A stretch of DNA of 64,000 nucleotides from Streptomyces sp. NRRL S-244. GTDB taxonomy: Bacteria; Actinomycetota; Actinomycetes; Streptomycetales; Streptomycetaceae. Below are positions 9,294 through 16,779 of the stretch, one piece after another. Each line of letters begins with the position of its first letter. Positions within the stretch are counted from its first letter, which is position 1. A program made the position numbers and the translations under genes. The DNA lies in NCBI RefSeq assembly GCF_000717915.1, contig NZ_JOCX01000003.1, positions 248,001 through 312,000 on the forward strand. Direction: 5' to 3'. The notes under the pieces are model-generated. The model was not told the origin of the DNA. It did not search any database and saw only the letters and a list, made by a program, of their open reading frames with translations.

Positions 9294-10025
9294 ATGCACA
9301 CAGCAGGACTTCCGGCTCGCAGGGCCGTGCTGACCGGCGGCCTCGCGGCCGTCGCCGTCGCCCTGTCGGGGTGCTCCTCCGCCCCTCCCCCGAAGGTGGC
9401 GACCGCCGCCCCGCAGCCGCGGCCGGCCACCCCGCAGGCCGCGTTCGCCCGCCTGATGGAGGGCAACAAGCGCTGGGTGAGCGGCAACCTCGACCACCCC
9501 GACCGGGATCCGGAGCGGCGCGAGCTGGTCGCCGAGGCACAGGACCCCTTCGGGGTGGTCCTCTCGTGCATCGACTCCCGGGTGGCGCCCGAGCTGATCT
9601 TCGACACCGGGCTCGGCGACCTGTACGTGCTGCGCACGGGCGGGCAGGCGGTCGGCCCGGTGGTGACCGGCTCGGTCGAGTACGGGCCCATGACGGGCGG
9701 GACTCCGCTGGTCGTCGTGCTCGGCCACCAGCGGTGCGGGGCCGTCGAGGCCGCGTACAAGTCGCTGAAGGCGGGCAAGCCGCTGCCCGGCAATCTGGAG
9801 GCGCTCGCCAAGGCGATGGCGCCGGCGTACGAGCTGACGGCGAAGAACCCCGGCGCCGACCCCGTCGACACCATGACCCACCACCAGATCAAGGTGACCG
9901 CGGACGATCTGCGGGCCAACTCCGACCTGGGGCCCCTCGTGGAGAAGGGCTCCCTGGGCGTCGTCGGTGCCTACTACTCGCTGGACACGGGAAAGGTGGA
10001 GGTCCTGACGGGTGCGCCCGTCTGA
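9294..10025 (+). CDS. lipoprotein beta-carbonic anhydrase
   Basis: This 243-aa protein is a beta-class carbonic anhydrase (reversible hydration of CO2). It carries the zinc-binding set Cys-Asp-Arg in CIDSR (about residue 92) and His-Cys in GHQRCG (about 146). Unlike cytosolic homologues it begins with ARRAVLTGGLAAVAVALSGC, a twin-arginine-flavoured signal ending in a lipobox with Cys near residue 26. It is therefore predicted to be anchored on the outer face of the membrane. The ATG at 9294 lacks a strong Shine-Dalgarno. It stands alone between the exporter and an opposing aldo/keto reductase. Confidence 0.9.
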   Translation: MHTAGLPARRAVLTGGLAAVAVALSGCSSAPPPKVATAAPQPRPATPQAAFARLMEGNKRWVSGNLDHPDRDPERRELVAEAQDPFGVVLSCIDSRVAPELIFDTGLGDLYVLRTGGQAVGPVVTGSVEYGPMTGGTPLVVVLGHQRCGAVEAAYKSLKAGKPLPGNLEALAKAMAPAYELTAKNPGADPVDTMTHHQIKVTADDLRANSDLGPLVEKGSLGVVGAYYSLDTGKVEVLTGAPV

Positions 10026-10046
10026 GCGCCGGGCTCACGGCGGGGA

Positions 10047-10094
10047 TCAGGGCGCGGCTCACGGATCGGCTCAGGGCGCGGCTCACGGCTCGGC
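10047..10094. repeat. 24-bp unit duplicated in tandem between convergent genes
   Basis: Two 24-bp copies (10047-10070 and 10071-10094) differ at one base and share the core CAGGGCGCGGCTCACGG. A partial copy precedes them. The array fills the gap between the carbonic anhydrase stop and abuts the aldo/keto reductase stop at 10095. No clear terminator hairpin is present here. Confidence 0.8.
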
Positions 10095-11036
10095 TCACGC
10101 CCCCGTGATCGCGTCGATCTCCGCCAGCAGTTCGGGCTCCAGGGGGCGGTCGGCGACGGCCGCGTTGGCCCGCACCTGCTCGGGGGAGGTGGCGCCGGCG
10201 ATGACGGAGGAGCAGCCGGGCCGGGCGGAGAGCCAGCCGATGGCGAGTTCGAGGATGCTGCGGCCGTGCTTGTCGGCGACGGCGGCCAGCGCCTCGACCG
10301 TGTCGAGCCGCTCCTCGGTGACGTAGCCGTCGCGGCCCTCCAGCCGGGAGCCGGCCGGGACTGCGGCGCCCCGGCGGATCTTGCCGGTCAGCAGGCCGTT
10401 GGCGAGGGGGAAGTACGGGAGCACCCCCAGCCCGTAGTGCACGGCCGCCGGAACGAGCTCCTGCTCCGCGGACCGCTGGAGCAGCGACCATTCGTTCTGC
10501 GCCGATACGAAGGGCACCGCACCGGTTTCGCGGGCGACGTGGGCGGCTTCGGCGAGCTGCCAGCCGCTGAAGTTGGAGTGGCCGATGTAGCGGACCTTGC
10601 CCTCGGCGACGAGCTCGGTGAGCGCGGCGAGGGTCTCGGCGATGGGGGTCGCCGGGTCGGGGCTGTGGAGCTGGTAGAGGTCGATGTGGTCGGTGTCCAG
10701 GCGGCGCAGGGACTCCTCGACGGCCCGCCGGACGTACGCGCGCCCGCCGCGGGATCCGGCGGCGGGCCCGTACTCCATGGACATGCCCGCGAAGCCGAAC
10801 TTGGTGGCGAGGACGACCTGATCGCGGCGGCCCTTGAGGGCCTGCCCGAGATGGCGCTCGGAGCCGCCGCGCCCGCCGTAGATGTCGGCGGTGTCGAGGA
10901 GGGTGATCCCCGCGTCGAGGGCGGCGTCGACGACGGCGCGGGTGGCCCGGGCGTCGAGGCGGCCGCCGAAGTTGTTGCAGCCGAGGCCGACGGCGGAGAC
11001 CTGGAGACCTGAACTGCCCAGCGGGATGTAGCGCAT
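10095..11036 (-). CDS. aldo/keto reductase
   Basis: This 313-aa NADPH-dependent oxidoreductase has an AKR TIM barrel. The catalytic Asp-Tyr region is seen as DTADIYGG (residues 48-55), the catalytic Lys in LATKFGF and the His in YQLHSPD. The C-terminal part carries the cofactor-binding stretch ending CSSVIAGATSPEQV. It most resembles AKR family 11/12-type general reductases. The start ATG at 11036 is preceded by GGAGG. Its promoter lies in the 94-bp gap before galK, which also holds a weak ATCGGC/GCCGAT hairpin (11066-11086) that may end the gal operon. Confidence 0.9.
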   Translation of the reverse strand: MRYIPLGSSGLQVSAVGLGCNNFGGRLDARATRAVVDAALDAGITLLDTADIYGGRGGSERHLGQALKGRRDQVVLATKFGFAGMSMEYGPAAGSRGGRAYVRRAVEESLRRLDTDHIDLYQLHSPDPATPIAETLAALTELVAEGKVRYIGHSNFSGWQLAEAAHVARETGAVPFVSAQNEWSLLQRSAEQELVPAAVHYGLGVLPYFPLANGLLTGKIRRGAAVPAGSRLEGRDGYVTEERLDTVEALAAVADKHGRSILELAIGWLSARPGCSSVIAGATSPEQVRANAAVADRPLEPELLAEIDAITGA

Positions 11037-11130
11037 GCGATTCGTTCCTCCGAACGTCAGAAGGGATCGGCGAGAGTCTTGCCGATGGCCCGACCCTCGT
11101 CCACCGGGGCTGAATCAGTCGGCCGACGCG

Positions 11131-12291
11131 TCACAGCGTGCGTTCGGCCCCGGCGGCCGGGGCCGCCGCCGTCACGCGCGGCGGCTTGAACCCGGCCGCG
11201 GCGAAGGCCTCCGTGACCGCCCGGGTCACGGCCGCCTCGGCCTCCGCGTCGATCAGGGCCAGGGCCGAGCCGCCGAAGCCGCCGCCCGTCATCCGGGCCC
11301 CGTACGCGCCCGCCGCGTTGGCGGTGGCGACGGCCAGGTCGAGCTCCGGGCAGGAGACCTCGAAGTCGTCGCGCAGCGAGGCATGGCCCTCGGTCAGCAG
11401 CGGGCCGCTCTCGCGCAGCCGTCCGGCGCGGAGCAGTTCCTCCACCCGTACGACCCGCTCGTTCTCGGTGACGACGTGCCGGACCCGTCGGCGCCGGACC
11501 GGATCGTCGAGGCGGGCCAGGGCCCGGTCCAGGTCCTCGTACGGGAGGTCGCGCAGGGCGGGCAGCCCGAGCGCGGCGGCGGCGCCGTGGCAGGAGGCGA
11601 GGCGCTGGGCGTACTCCCCGTCGCCGAGGTCGTGTTTGACGCGGGTGTCGATGACCAGGAGGCGCAGTCCGGCCGCCGCGCAGTCGAAGGGGATGTGCCG
11701 CTGTTCGAGGGTGCGGGTGTCGAGGTGGAGGGCGTGGCCTTCGGTGGCGCAGGCGGATGCCATCTGGTCCATCACCCCGCAGGGCACGCCGACGTAGGCG
11801 TTTTCGGCGCGGCGGGCGAGCGCGGCCAGTTCGGGCCGGGTGAGCGGGATCCCGTACAGGTCGGTGAGCGCCAGGGCGGCGGCCACCTCCAGGGCGGCGG
11901 AGGAGGAGAGTCCGGCTCCGGTGGGCACGTCGGAGCGGATGTGCAGGTCCGCGCCGCCGACGGGCAGGCCCGCGTCCAGCAGCGCCCACGCGGCTCCGGC
12001 CGGGTAGGCGGCCCAGCTCTCCGCGCCCTCGGGCGGGCGGGCCGGGTCGAGGCGGTCCAGGTGGAGGGTGACGACGCCCGACGGGACGTCGGCGGAGTGG
12101 AGCCGCAGCGTCCGGTCGGGGCGGCGGGCCGCTGCCACCTCCGTGCGGTGCGGGAGGGCGAAGGGCAGGGCGAAGCCGTCGTTGTAGTCGGTGTGTTCGC
12201 CGATCAGGTTGACCCGGCCAGGCGCCGCCCAGACCCCCTCGGGCGGGGACCCGTACAGCCGGTGGAATCCGTCCGCGGCCCGGCTGCTCAT
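11131..12291 (-). CDS. galK: galactokinase
   Basis: This 386-aa GHMP kinase phosphorylates galactose at C1 in the Leloir pathway. The galactokinase signature GRVNLIGEHTDYNDG is at about residues 25-39. The GHMP ATP loop PTGAGLSSSAA is near 125, and the third motif MTGGGFGGSA is near 340. The length is normal for the family. Its ATG overlaps the galT stop (ATGA at 12288-12291). It is the last gene of the operon beta-galactosidase, galT, galK. No galE is present in the window. Confidence 0.97.
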   Translation of the reverse strand: MSSRAADGFHRLYGSPPEGVWAAPGRVNLIGEHTDYNDGFALPFALPHRTEVAAARRPDRTLRLHSADVPSGVVTLHLDRLDPARPPEGAESWAAYPAGAAWALLDAGLPVGGADLHIRSDVPTGAGLSSSAALEVAAALALTDLYGIPLTRPELAALARRAENAYVGVPCGVMDQMASACATEGHALHLDTRTLEQRHIPFDCAAAGLRLLVIDTRVKHDLGDGEYAQRLASCHGAAAALGLPALRDLPYEDLDRALARLDDPVRRRRVRHVVTENERVVRVEELLRAGRLRESGPLLTEGHASLRDDFEVSCPELDLAVATANAAGAYGARMTGGGFGGSALALIDAEAEAAVTRAVTEAFAAAGFKPPRVTAAAPAAGAERTL

Positions 12292-13337
12292 CGGCTCGCC
12301 ACCTCCCGCAGCCGCGCGGCCGCGTCCTCGGGCCGGACGTCGTTCATGTAGGCCTCCATCCCGGATTCGGTACCCGCCAGGTACTTGAGCTTGTCAGCGG
12401 TGCGGCGGACCGTGAAGAGCTCCAGGTGGAGCGCGAAGTCGGCCCGGCCCTCGCCGGAGACCGGCGCCTGGTGCCAGGCCGAGATGTACGGGGTGGGCGC
12501 GGCCGTTCCGAACAGCCGGTCGAAGCGGCGCAGCAGCTCCAGGTAGAGGCCGGGGAACTCGGCGCGGGCCGCGTCGTCCAGGGTGGTCAGGTCGGGGGTG
12601 CGGCGGTGCGGGTAGAGGTGGACCTCGTACGGCCAGCGCGCGGCGTACGGCACGAAGGCGGTCCAGTGCTCCCCTTCGAGGACGACCCTGGTGGCCTCGG
12701 CGGGTTCGGCGCGTTCGGCGGCGAGGACCTCCTCGAAGAGGTTGCCGCCGGTGCGGGCGCGGTGGGCGGCGACGGTGGCGAGCATGCGCGTGGTGCGCGG
12801 GGTGATGAAGGGGAATGCGTAGATCTGGCCGTGCGGGTGCGCGAGGGTCACGCCGATCTCGGCGCCGCGGTTCTCGAAGCAGTAGACCTGCCGGACCCCG
12901 GCGCGGGCGGAGAGTTCGGCGGTGCGGTCGGTCCACGCGGCCAGGACGAGCGCGGCGCGTTCCTCGTCGAGCTCGGCGAAGGAGGTCCGGTGGTCGGGGG
13001 TGAAGCAGATGACCTCGCAGCGGCCGGTGTCGCCGGCGAGGGAGGGGAAGCGGTTCTCGAAGACGACCACGTCGTAGTCGGGGGCCGGGACCTCGCTCGC
13101 GCGCCCCTCGGAGGAGGGGCAGAGCGGGCAGGCGTCGGCGGGCGGGTGGTAGGTGCGGCCCTGGCGGTGGGAGGCGATGACGACGGCGTCGCCGAGCAGC
13201 GGGTCGCGGCGTACCTCGGAGGAGGTGGCGGAGGCGTCGAGGGGGCGGGTGTCGGGGACGGCGCGGGCCGCGCCGTCGTCGGCGTCGTAGTACAGGATCT
13301 CGCGGCCGTCGGCCAGGCGGGTGCTCGTTCGCTTCAC
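12288..13337 (-). CDS. galT: galactose-1-phosphate uridylyltransferase
   Basis: This 349-aa protein transfers UMP between UDP-glucose and galactose-1-phosphate. The HIT-like active site HPHGQIYAF, with the nucleophilic His, is near residue 185. The metal-binding DACPLCPSS segment is near 69. The start ATG at 13337 follows a purine-rich GAAGAG. It overlaps galK by four bases and follows the beta-galactosidase by 70 bp, which fits galactose from hydrolysed galactosides being fed straight into the Leloir pathway. Confidence 0.96.
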   Translation of the reverse strand: MKRTSTRLADGREILYYDADDGAARAVPDTRPLDASATSSEVRRDPLLGDAVVIASHRQGRTYHPPADACPLCPSSEGRASEVPAPDYDVVVFENRFPSLAGDTGRCEVICFTPDHRTSFAELDEERAALVLAAWTDRTAELSARAGVRQVYCFENRGAEIGVTLAHPHGQIYAFPFITPRTTRMLATVAAHRARTGGNLFEEVLAAERAEPAEATRVVLEGEHWTAFVPYAARWPYEVHLYPHRRTPDLTTLDDAARAEFPGLYLELLRRFDRLFGTAAPTPYISAWHQAPVSGEGRADFALHLELFTVRRTADKLKYLAGTESGMEAYMNDVRPEDAAARLREVASR

Positions 13338-13407
13338 GGGAAGAGCTTCTCTCAGGGGAAGGTCGGGCGCGTGTGCGGGGGTTCGCCGGTTCGGTGGGTA
13401 CGCGGGT

Positions 13408-15324
13408 TCACTCGAGGGTGACGACGGTGGGGCGGCCGAGGTCGGGGCGGTCGCGCAGCGGCAGATCGGCGCCGGGGCGCTCCAGTTCGAGGAGGACGAT
13501 CTCGTTCCGGCCGGTCCGCCAGAGGGGCGCGGGGGCGTAGAGGGTGCGCTGCGGGCCGCGCGGGGTGTCGTAGTGGCCGAGGAGGAAGCCGTTCAGCCAG
13601 ACGAGGCCGGTGCCCCAGCCGGAGACGTCGACGAATCCGTCGGCGGGGTCGCCCGGGAGGGTGTGCGTGAAGCGGTGGAAGGCCGGGCGGCCCGTGTCCT
13701 CCGCGGTTTCCCCGGTTTCTTCCGATTCCCCGGGCTTCCTGTTTTCCCCGGGCTTCCTGTTCTCCCCGGGCTCCCCGTTTTCCCCGGGCTCCCTGATTTC
13801 CCCGGGCTCCCTGATTTCCCCGGGCTCCCCCGATTCCGACGACCAGCCGAGCCCGGTGAGGTCGGTGAGCGGGAGCGGCCGGATCTCCCACTCGAACAGC
13901 TGCTGGTGGCCGTGCCGGACGCCGCGCCAGATGCCCTTGCGGTCGTCGAGGAGCGGGCCGTAGTTGACCCGGCCCTGGGCCCGGACGAGGACGTCGAGGA
14001 CCGCCCCGGCCTCGCCGACGGCCAGGTCGAGCCCCTCGTCGGGCCGGTTGCGGTCGAGGATGCCGAGGGGCTCGCCGTCGGCGAAGACGTACGCGCGGTC
14101 GCCGAGGCCGTCGATCCGGACGGGCATCGCGGGGCGCGGCCCGGTGACGGTGGTGCGGTAGTGGATCAGTCCGTGGGACTGGCCCAGCTTCTCCATGGAC
14201 TCGGGCGCGGGGCGCAGCACGGGCTCCCCGCCGAGCACGTCGAGGTGGTCCAGGAACGGGGCGGTGCCGGCGGGGACGGCCAGGGCCGGGGTGATGCGGG
14301 GCGGCGGCTCGGGCAGCGGGCCGTCGGGCAGGGGCACGTACTTGCCGATGACCTCGCGGAACGCGTGGAACTTGGGGGTGAGTTCGCCGGCCTCGCCGAT
14401 GGGGGCGTCGTAGTCGTAGCTGGTGACCGTGGGCTGGTAGCCGGGGTCGCCGGGGCGGGACCCGGTGTGGTTGGCGCCGGCCCAGAAGCCGAAGTTGGTG
14501 CCGCCGTGGGCCATGTAGAGGTTGACGGAGGCGCCGGTGGCGAGGAGTTCGTCGAGGGACCGCGCCGCGTCCTCGACGGCGCGGACGTGGTGGTCCTCGC
14601 CCCAGTGGTCGAACCAGCCGATCCAGAACTCCATCGCGGCGAGCGGGCCGGTCCGCTGATAGCGGCGCAGGTGGGCGAGGCGTTCGGCGGGCCGCGCGCC
14701 GAAGGTGGCGGTGGCGAGCCGGCCGGGGAGCATGCCTCCCTGGAGCATGGCGTCCTCGGGCCCGTCGGCGGTGAACAGGAGGCAGTCCACGCCGCGTTCG
14801 ACCAGGGCCCGTTCCACATGGGCGCGGTAGCGGGTGTCGTCGCCGTACGAGCCGTACTCGTTCTCGATCTGGACGGCGACGACCGGGCCGCCGCGGCTCG
14901 CGAGCAGGGGCAGCAGCTCGGGGGCGACGAGGTCGAACCAGCCGTCGACCTCGGCCTCGAAGCGCGGGTCCGAGCAGCGCAGGTGAAGGCCGTCGACGGC
15001 GAGGAGCCGGGCGGGCAGGCCGCCGAAGTCCCATTCGGCGCAGATGTACGGGCCGGGGCGGACGATGGCGTCGAGGCCGAGGTCCCGGGCGGTGCGCAGG
15101 AAGCGGCCGAGGTCGCGCGGGCCGGTGAAGTCGGCCTTGCCCGGGGCGCTCTCGTGGAAGTTCCAGGGGACGTACGTGTCGACCGTGTTGGCGCCGAGGG
15201 CGCGCAGCCGCCGCAGCCGGTCCTCCCACAGGTCCGGATGGACCCGGAAGTAGTGCAGGGCCCCCGAGACGATGCGGTGGGGGCGCCCTGCGCGCCGGAA
15301 TCCGTCCTGGTCGTACGTGAGCAT
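13408..15324 (-). CDS. beta-galactosidase, glycoside hydrolase family 35
   Basis: This 638-aa cytoplasmic-looking enzyme (no signal peptide) belongs to GH35, retaining beta-galactosidases. The TIM barrel fills residues 1-330, with acid/base Glu in QIENEYGSYG (about 150) and nucleophile Glu in MEFWIGWFDHWG (about 228). C-terminal beta domains follow. I place the start at ATG 15324, which gives MLTYDQDGF and has GGGAG upstream. Between the beta domains (about residues 498-535) is a six-unit repeat of Glu/Pro/Gly/Asn hexapeptides. It heads the operon with galT and galK and diverges from the regulator at 15501. Confidence 0.95.
   Translation of the reverse strand: MLTYDQDGFRRAGRPHRIVSGALHYFRVHPDLWEDRLRRLRALGANTVDTYVPWNFHESAPGKADFTGPRDLGRFLRTARDLGLDAIVRPGPYICAEWDFGGLPARLLAVDGLHLRCSDPRFEAEVDGWFDLVAPELLPLLASRGGPVVAVQIENEYGSYGDDTRYRAHVERALVERGVDCLLFTADGPEDAMLQGGMLPGRLATATFGARPAERLAHLRRYQRTGPLAAMEFWIGWFDHWGEDHHVRAVEDAARSLDELLATGASVNLYMAHGGTNFGFWAGANHTGSRPGDPGYQPTVTSYDYDAPIGEAGELTPKFHAFREVIGKYVPLPDGPLPEPPPRITPALAVPAGTAPFLDHLDVLGGEPVLRPAPESMEKLGQSHGLIHYRTTVTGPRPAMPVRIDGLGDRAYVFADGEPLGILDRNRPDEGLDLAVGEAGAVLDVLVRAQGRVNYGPLLDDRKGIWRGVRHGHQQLFEWEIRPLPLTDLTGLGWSSESGEPGEIREPGEIREPGENGEPGENRKPGENRKPGESEETGETAEDTGRPAFHRFTHTLPGDPADGFVDVSGWGTGLVWLNGFLLGHYDTPRGPQRTLYAPAPLWRTGRNEIVLLELERPGADLPLRDRPDLGRPTVVTLE
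13726..13833 (-). repeat. in-frame 18-bp minisatellite in the beta-galactosidase gene
   Basis: Six contiguous 18-bp units share the core TTCCCCGGGCT on the + strand. They encode hexapeptides such as REPGEI, GEPGEN and RKPGEN. The array replaces a surface linker between beta domains. Neighbouring units are identical or nearly so, which implies recent expansion. Confidence 0.9.
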
Positions 15325-15364
15325 GCGCTGACTCCCGAGAGAGGTCGTGATGCCGTGAGGTGCG

Positions 15365-15405
15365 GGACGCCGCCGAATATATGAACGCGGCGTCCGCGCC
15401 GTCAA
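15365..15405 (-). promoter_or_regulatory. promoter of the beta-galactosidase-galT-galK operon with overlapping hairpin
   Basis: On the minus strand TTGACG (15405-15400) and TATATT (15381-15376) are separated by 18 bp, a good vegetative promoter. A perfect 9-bp inverted repeat, GGACGCCGC (15365-15373) with GCGGCGTCC (15387-15395), spans spacer, -10 and presumed start point. It could act as an operator or as a 5' hairpin. The start codon lies about 45 nt downstream. Confidence 0.7.
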
Positions 15406-15420
15406 TGACCGGTTGATCGG

Positions 15421-15441
15421 AAACGATCGAATCGATCGGTT
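15421..15441. promoter_or_regulatory. operator between beta-galactosidase and its regulator
   Basis: A 21-bp near-perfect palindrome is centred on 15431, with core CGATCGAATCGATCG. It sits where the -35 of the regulator promoter should be (a TATGAT -10 is at 15450-15455) and just upstream of the divergent gal promoter. A second copy with the same core spacing is at 16664-16684. Confidence 0.75.
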
Positions 15442-15500
15442 CGGTTCTCTATGATGGCGATGCAGGCACGGATGCAGGCACGGATGGGGGTAGGGAAACC

Positions 15501-16643
15501 TTGAGACCACATGTGGACCAGCGCCAGGCGCAGGTGCTCGCGCTCGTCCGGGCGCGGGGCAGTGTGCGCGTGGCGGACCTGGCGCAGGAGCTGGGCGTCT
15601 CACCGGTCACCCTGCGGCGCGACATCGAGGCGATGGCGGCCCGGGGCGAGATCCACCGGATGCACGGGGTGATCAGCCGGGTGGAGACCGGGCGGCCGGG
15701 CGGCGCGCCGGCGGCCCGGGCGACGGCGGCGGTGGCGGCCTCGGCCGGGGACCGGGCGGCGGCCCCGGCGGGTGCCGAGGGGCTGGTGATCGGGATGGTG
15801 GTGCCGACCACGGAGTACTACTACGCCGATGTCGTACGCGGAGCCCGCGAGGTGGTCGAGGCGCGCGGCGCGCGGCTGACCGTGGGCCTGACCCGGTACC
15901 TGCCCGGAGAGGACCGGACACAGGCGGACCGGCTGCTGTCCACCGGGGCGGACGGGCTGCTGCTCACCCCGAATTGGGACGCGGGCTCGCCCGGCCCCGG
16001 CGAGGGGGCGTGGACCGCGGAACTGCCTGTTCCGACGGTGCTGGTGGAGCGCTGGGCCCCGCCCGGACATCCGGCGGCGGCGCTGGACCGGGTGGCCTCC
16101 GACCATGCGCACGGCGCGGCGACGGCGGTGCAGCACCTGGTGGAGCGGGGGCACCGGCGGATCGCGCTGGCCAGCCGTGCGACGCCGACGACGCCGCGGC
16201 TGCGGGCCGGGTACGAGGCGGCGGTGACCGCGCTCGGCCTGGAGCCGGCGCCGCCGTGGCCTGCGGCCGGGCCGGGCCCGCTCTCGGACGCGGACCTGTT
16301 CGCGCGGACGCTGGACTACTTGTGCGAGGCGGTGACGGCGGGCGGGGTGAGCGCCGCGCTGATCCACAGCGACACCGACGCGATCATGCTGATCCCGCGG
16401 CTCCAGGCTCGCGGGGTACGGGTGCCGGAGGACCTCGCGGTGATCACGTACGACGACGAGGTGGCGGGGCTGGCCGACGTACCGCTCTCGGCGGTGGCAC
16501 CGGCCAAGCGCGAGGTGGGGGCGCGGGCGGCGGGGCTGCTGCTCGACCGGCTGACGGCGCCGGGTGACGGTGGCGGTGTCGGTGGCGGTGACGGTCCGCG
16601 GCAGCACGTGGAGCTGCTCCCCCGGCTGACGATCCGCTCATAA
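15501..16643 (+). CDS. DeoR-type HTH / LacI-type sensor hybrid regulator
   Basis: This 380-aa protein combines a DeoR winged helix (residues 1-60, with RQAQVLALVRARGSVRVADL and SPVTLRRDIEAM) with a periplasmic-binding-protein-like sensor as in LacI/GalR (about 95-375, with GMVVPTTEYYYADVVRGAREV and HGAATAVQHLVERGHRRIAL). A 35-residue Ala/Gly-rich linker joins them. The start is TTG 15501, preceded by AGGGA. It lies between the divergent gal operon and the ABC importer, and probable binding sites flank it on both sides. It is therefore the likely galactoside-responsive repressor of both. Confidence 0.88.
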   Translation: MRPHVDQRQAQVLALVRARGSVRVADLAQELGVSPVTLRRDIEAMAARGEIHRMHGVISRVETGRPGGAPAARATAAVAASAGDRAAAPAGAEGLVIGMVVPTTEYYYADVVRGAREVVEARGARLTVGLTRYLPGEDRTQADRLLSTGADGLLLTPNWDAGSPGPGEGAWTAELPVPTVLVERWAPPGHPAAALDRVASDHAHGAATAVQHLVERGHRRIALASRATPTTPRLRAGYEAAVTALGLEPAPPWPAAGPGPLSDADLFARTLDYLCEAVTAGGVSAALIHSDTDAIMLIPRLQARGVRVPEDLAVITYDDEVAGLADVPLSAVAPAKREVGARAAGLLLDRLTAPGDGGGVGGGDGPRQHVELLPRLTIRS

Positions 16644-16663
16644 GGAACAGGAAGGGACTCCCC

Positions 16664-16684
16664 GGGCGATCATTTCGATCGAGT
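16664..16684. promoter_or_regulatory. second operator copy upstream of the sugar importer
   Basis: The sequence has core CGATCATTTCGATCG and the same CGATC-N3-TCGATCG arrangement as 15421-15441. It lies 14 bp upstream of the -35 of the importer promoter. This supports control of importer and gal operon by the same regulator. Confidence 0.65.
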
Positions 16685-16697
16685 TGCGCATTCGCTC

Positions 16698-16726
16698 TTG
16701 ACGGTGTGCGTGTTCGCACAAAAGAT
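16698..16726 (+). promoter_or_regulatory. promoter of the sugar importer with internal palindrome
   Basis: TTGACG (16698-16703) and AAAGAT (16721-16726) are 17 bp apart. The spacer holds a perfect inverted repeat TGTGCG-TGTT-CGCACA (16705-16720). A protein bound there would occlude RNA polymerase. Its bases differ from the CGATCG operator, so a second regulator is possible. Confidence 0.65.
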
Positions 16727-16779
16727 GGGCCGCGTTCTCCCATCCGCCGCTGTCCGCGGTCGTCCGTAGGAGCCACTCC

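Noticed and set aside
13321..15384. A + strand open frame antisense to the beta-galactosidase with collagen-like FPGLP repeats
   Set aside because: It is the mirror of the 18-bp in-frame repeat in a genuine GH35 gene. The opposite strand has catalytic motifs and normal codon bias, so this frame is a high-GC shadow.
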